Positions 62,070 to 64,000 of a stretch of 64,000 nt of DNA are shown here, one piece after another. The notes below the pieces were generated by a model. That model was not told the DNA's origin. It did not search any database and worked only from the letters and a program-made list of their open reading frames with translations. Where the stretch lies: the NCBI RefSeq assembly GCF_023100905.1, contig NZ_CP064686.1:1674001-1738000 (forward strand). Reading direction: 5' to 3'. The position numbers and the translations under genes are program-made. Numbering within the stretch: position 1 is the first letter of the stretch; each line of letters begins with the position of its first letter. This DNA comes from Bradyrhizobium sp. 4 (lineage in GTDB: Bacteria; Pseudomonadota; Alphaproteobacteria; Rhizobiales; Xanthobacteraceae).

Positions 62070-63343
62070 AAAGTGCTAGACGGTGCTGTCTCGGATTGAC
62101 CGAGCCGGCCAGTTTTGGCGATTGTCCGCTTATACAATGCCTCGAGCTCGCTGAGATGGCGATCAGAAGTCGCAGGAGCCGCCCAGTAACGTTGATAAGC
62201 GGCCAAGCCGAGCGCTCTCACCAGTGAATCATCCGTCGCGAGGCGCTTAAGTGCATCGGCCAATGCTCCGGCGTTTCCGTTTTCGAACAACAAACCGTCC
62301 ACGCCGGGCAGGATAGCTGCTGCAGGAGCGGTAACGGTTGCGGCAATGACGGGTACGCCCGCACTGAGGGCCTCGGGTACCACCATGCCTTGGGTTTCGC
62401 GCCATAATGATGGGACGATGACGGCCCGACTCGCGCGAATTGCGGCAGCAACCTGCTCTGCCGGAAGCCAGCCCGTGACGATTGCGGTTGGCGCAATACT
62501 TACTACGTGGCTACGCAGCTCACCGTCACCAACTAGGGTTAACGGTACGCCTGCAAGTTGGGCAGCCTCTGCTGCGATCAATACGCCCTTCTCACGGGAG
62601 AAACGACCGATATAGGTGAAATTTCTCGAGGTCTCTGGCGTTGCCGGCCCGAGATCGAGCACATCGATCGGATTAGGGACCACCACCATCTCAATCCGCG
62701 CTGGAAGGAGCGGGCGCATTATGCTTCGGGAGTAATCCGTGACGCAAATAGCGGCAGAAATAGCATCTTCTGCTTTAGCAAAATTCTTCAGCGCAATCTG
62801 TCGAGAGACCCGCCAAAGCTTATGTCCATAGGCTCGCGCGTCGCAGTTGCGCGTAATGCAGGAGGCCGACATCGGCACCCGGCGGCAGGCGGAGCCTTCA
62901 GGAAAATCATGTAGAGCTGCGTTCGGACAAACAAAGCCATAATCGTGCAGTGTTGCCACGACGGGATGCCCCGAGTGGGCAGAGGCAGCAAAAATGCTGG
63001 CCGAAAGCGCCTTTGACCAACTGTGGACGTGAACGACCGTGCGCCCCTTTCGCTTCCCGGCAAGAAGGTGAGCGAGTTCCTTGGCGGCGTGCACGTTCCA
63101 AAGGCCTTGCGCCGCCATCTGCAAGCGGCCGCCGCCAGCGAGGTCTTCTTGCCCCAGGATGCGGACATCGACACCTGCCTCAGTGAGCTCCGGCGCCACC
63201 GGGCCCATAGCGGCGAAGACGCTAACCCTGTGTCCAAGTTTGGCCAATCCAACGGCCGATTTCAGAGCGACCTTCGATGCGCCACCCCCGGGAAACCCGC
63301 GATCGTTAACGACCACAATTTCAAGAGCGTCAGCCCTAACCAT
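62066..63343 (-). CDS. Glycosyltransferase family 4 protein
   Basis: 425 residues, GT-B fold. N-terminal VVNDRGFPGGGASKVALKSA, acceptor domain with HVHSWSKALSASIFA and ATLHDYGFVCPNAAL; C-terminal nucleotide-sugar domain with YIGRFSREKGVLIAAEAAQ and the E-x7-E pattern in RETQGMVVPEALSAGVPVIA. Adds one sugar to the growing repeating unit. Start overlaps the upstream GT gene by 8 bases. Confidence 0.9.
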   Translation of the reverse strand: MVRADALEIVVVNDRGFPGGGASKVALKSAVGLAKLGHRVSVFAAMGPVAPELTEAGVDVRILGQEDLAGGGRLQMAAQGLWNVHAAKELAHLLAGKRKGRTVVHVHSWSKALSASIFAASAHSGHPVVATLHDYGFVCPNAALHDFPEGSACRRVPMSASCITRNCDARAYGHKLWRVSRQIALKNFAKAEDAISAAICVTDYSRSIMRPLLPARIEMVVVPNPIDVLDLGPATPETSRNFTYIGRFSREKGVLIAAEAAQLAGVPLTLVGDGELRSHVVSIAPTAIVTGWLPAEQVAAAIRASRAVIVPSLWRETQGMVVPEALSAGVPVIAATVTAPAAAILPGVDGLLFENGNAGALADALKRLATDDSLVRALGLAAYQRYWAAPATSDRHLSELEALYKRTIAKTGRLGQSETAPSSTF

Positions 63344-64000
63344 CGACTTGTCCCTGCATTACGTCAGCGTACAGTCTGGCGGTGCGTTGCACGCAAGAAT
63401 CCCAGCTAAACTGGCCAGCTTGACTGCGGCCAGTGAGCCGACGGAGTTGCCACTCTCGCTCGTTGTCCGCAAGCAGTAACATTGCGTCCGCTATATCGCT
63501 GGCGCGACAGGGATCGACATAGATTGCCGCGCCGCCACCGACTTCGGTCATCGGCGGGATGTTGGATGTTATGACGGGACATCCAGCCGCCATGGCTTCG
63601 AGAATGGGAAGGCCGAATCCCTCATAGAGAGAGGGGTAGAGAAAACCGGCCGCCCTTGCGTAGAGCGATTTCAGCACGTCCTCCGAAACATACCCCAGCT
63701 CGACGATACGATCCGCGACCCCGCTTGTCGTGATCACCTTCAGTTCGTCTGCCGAATCCCAGCCGCGAGCGCCGGTTAGGACAAGCTGATGAGGAATGCG
63801 CCCAATAATGCTCGCGAACGCAGTGACCACGCGTGCTAGATTCTTGCGCGGGCTAATCGAACCAGTGAATAAAAAAAAGGGACGTTCACTTAATTCTTGC
63901 GGTAGGGCAGCGATCGCCTTCGTACTTGGTGCAGCAAAAAACTCCTCTCCAACTCCTTCCTCGATCACATGAACCCGGTTGGCGGCCGGCCGGCCTCCGA
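63336..64000 (-). CDS. Glycosyltransferase family 1/4 protein (5' partial)
   Basis: C-terminal ~220 residues; the frame is open to the window edge at 64000, so the start lies outside. It shows FLFTGSISPRKNLARVVTAF, LVLTGARGWDSADEL, GYVSEDVLKSLYARAAGFLYPSLYEGFGLPILEAMAAG (nucleotide-sugar E-x7-E site) and a C-terminal helix. GT4 mannosyltransferase-like; sugar not known. Ends inside the following GT gene. Confidence 0.9.
   Translation of the reverse strand, partial: GGRPAANRVHVIEEGVGEEFFAAPSTKAIAALPQELSERPFFLFTGSISPRKNLARVVTAFASIIGRIPHQLVLTGARGWDSADELKVITTSGVADRIVELGYVSEDVLKSLYARAAGFLYPSLYEGFGLPILEAMAAGCPVITSNIPPMTEVGGGAAIYVDPCRASDIADAMLLLADNEREWQLRRLTGRSQAGQFSWDSCVQRTARLYADVMQGQVDG

Noticed and set aside
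1..64000. CRISPR arrays, tRNA or rRNA genes, insertion sequences
   Set aside because: No regularly spaced repeats, no cloverleaf-like sequence and no transposase gene were seen.

Overview
The window reads as chromosomal DNA of a GC-rich alphaproteobacterium of the Bradyrhizobium/Nitrobacteraceae type. The reasons are the REP-like repeat families, the two-subunit NAD-linked formate dehydrogenase with a NuoE-NuoF fused beta subunit, the LplT-PlsC-AAS fusion protein, and many small secreted or membrane proteins of the kind typical of that group. This assignment is inference from gene content; no rRNA, tRNA, CRISPR array or insertion sequence was seen.

Region 1 (1-12.5 kb) is a formate/oxalate island. 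It holds molybdenum-cofactor genes (a MoeA-PBP fusion cut by the window start, mobA, mobB, moeA), the FDH sulfur-transfer protein fdhD, a TusA-like sulfur carrier, an oxalate/formate-type MFS transporter, a small PsiF-like secreted protein, and the FDH beta and alpha genes. Together they can import the substrate, build and sulfurate the bis-MGD cofactor, and oxidise formate with NAD+. Two REP-type repeats punctuate the region.

Region 2 (12.5-18.1 kb) has ybaK, a GntR regulator with a palindromic operator, and a tricarballylate-type module: tcuA (interrupted by a frameshift), a secreted alpha/beta hydrolase, and tcuB. Region 3 (17.4-27.1 kb, mostly minus strand) has a lipase-like hydrolase, the aas fusion, a TetR regulator with two operators at its own start, a diguanylate cyclase, pncB and an outer-membrane porin-like protein. 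Region 4 (27.2-31.8 kb) is an aromatic-acid module: LysR regulator, pcaH, pcaG, an AraC-type PobR and pobA. It covers 4-hydroxybenzoate to beta-carboxymuconate; the later pathway steps are not in the window.

Region 5 (31.8-42.6 kb) is mixed: a CHASE2 adenylate cyclase next to a FecR-like secreted protein, a GrlR-like protein, galE with a short upstream frame, CHRD and VanZ proteins, a CSS/EAL phosphodiesterase, and several very small genes. Region 6 (42.6-50.8 kb) is rich in small secreted or anchored proteins of unknown function, plus a protein phosphatase, a transglutaminase-like cysteine peptidase and an O-antigen-ligase-like membrane protein.

Region 7 (51-64 kb) is an exopolysaccharide locus: a Wza-type lipoprotein, an O-antigen ligase/polymerase, a Gly-rich secreted protein, a Wzc-type BY-kinase, small secreted proteins, and a minus-strand operon of two glycosyltransferases, an acyltransferase and a beta-helix protein. 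Regions 6 and 7 share two apparent paralogue pairs, which suggests that region 6 is an accessory arm of the same polysaccharide system.
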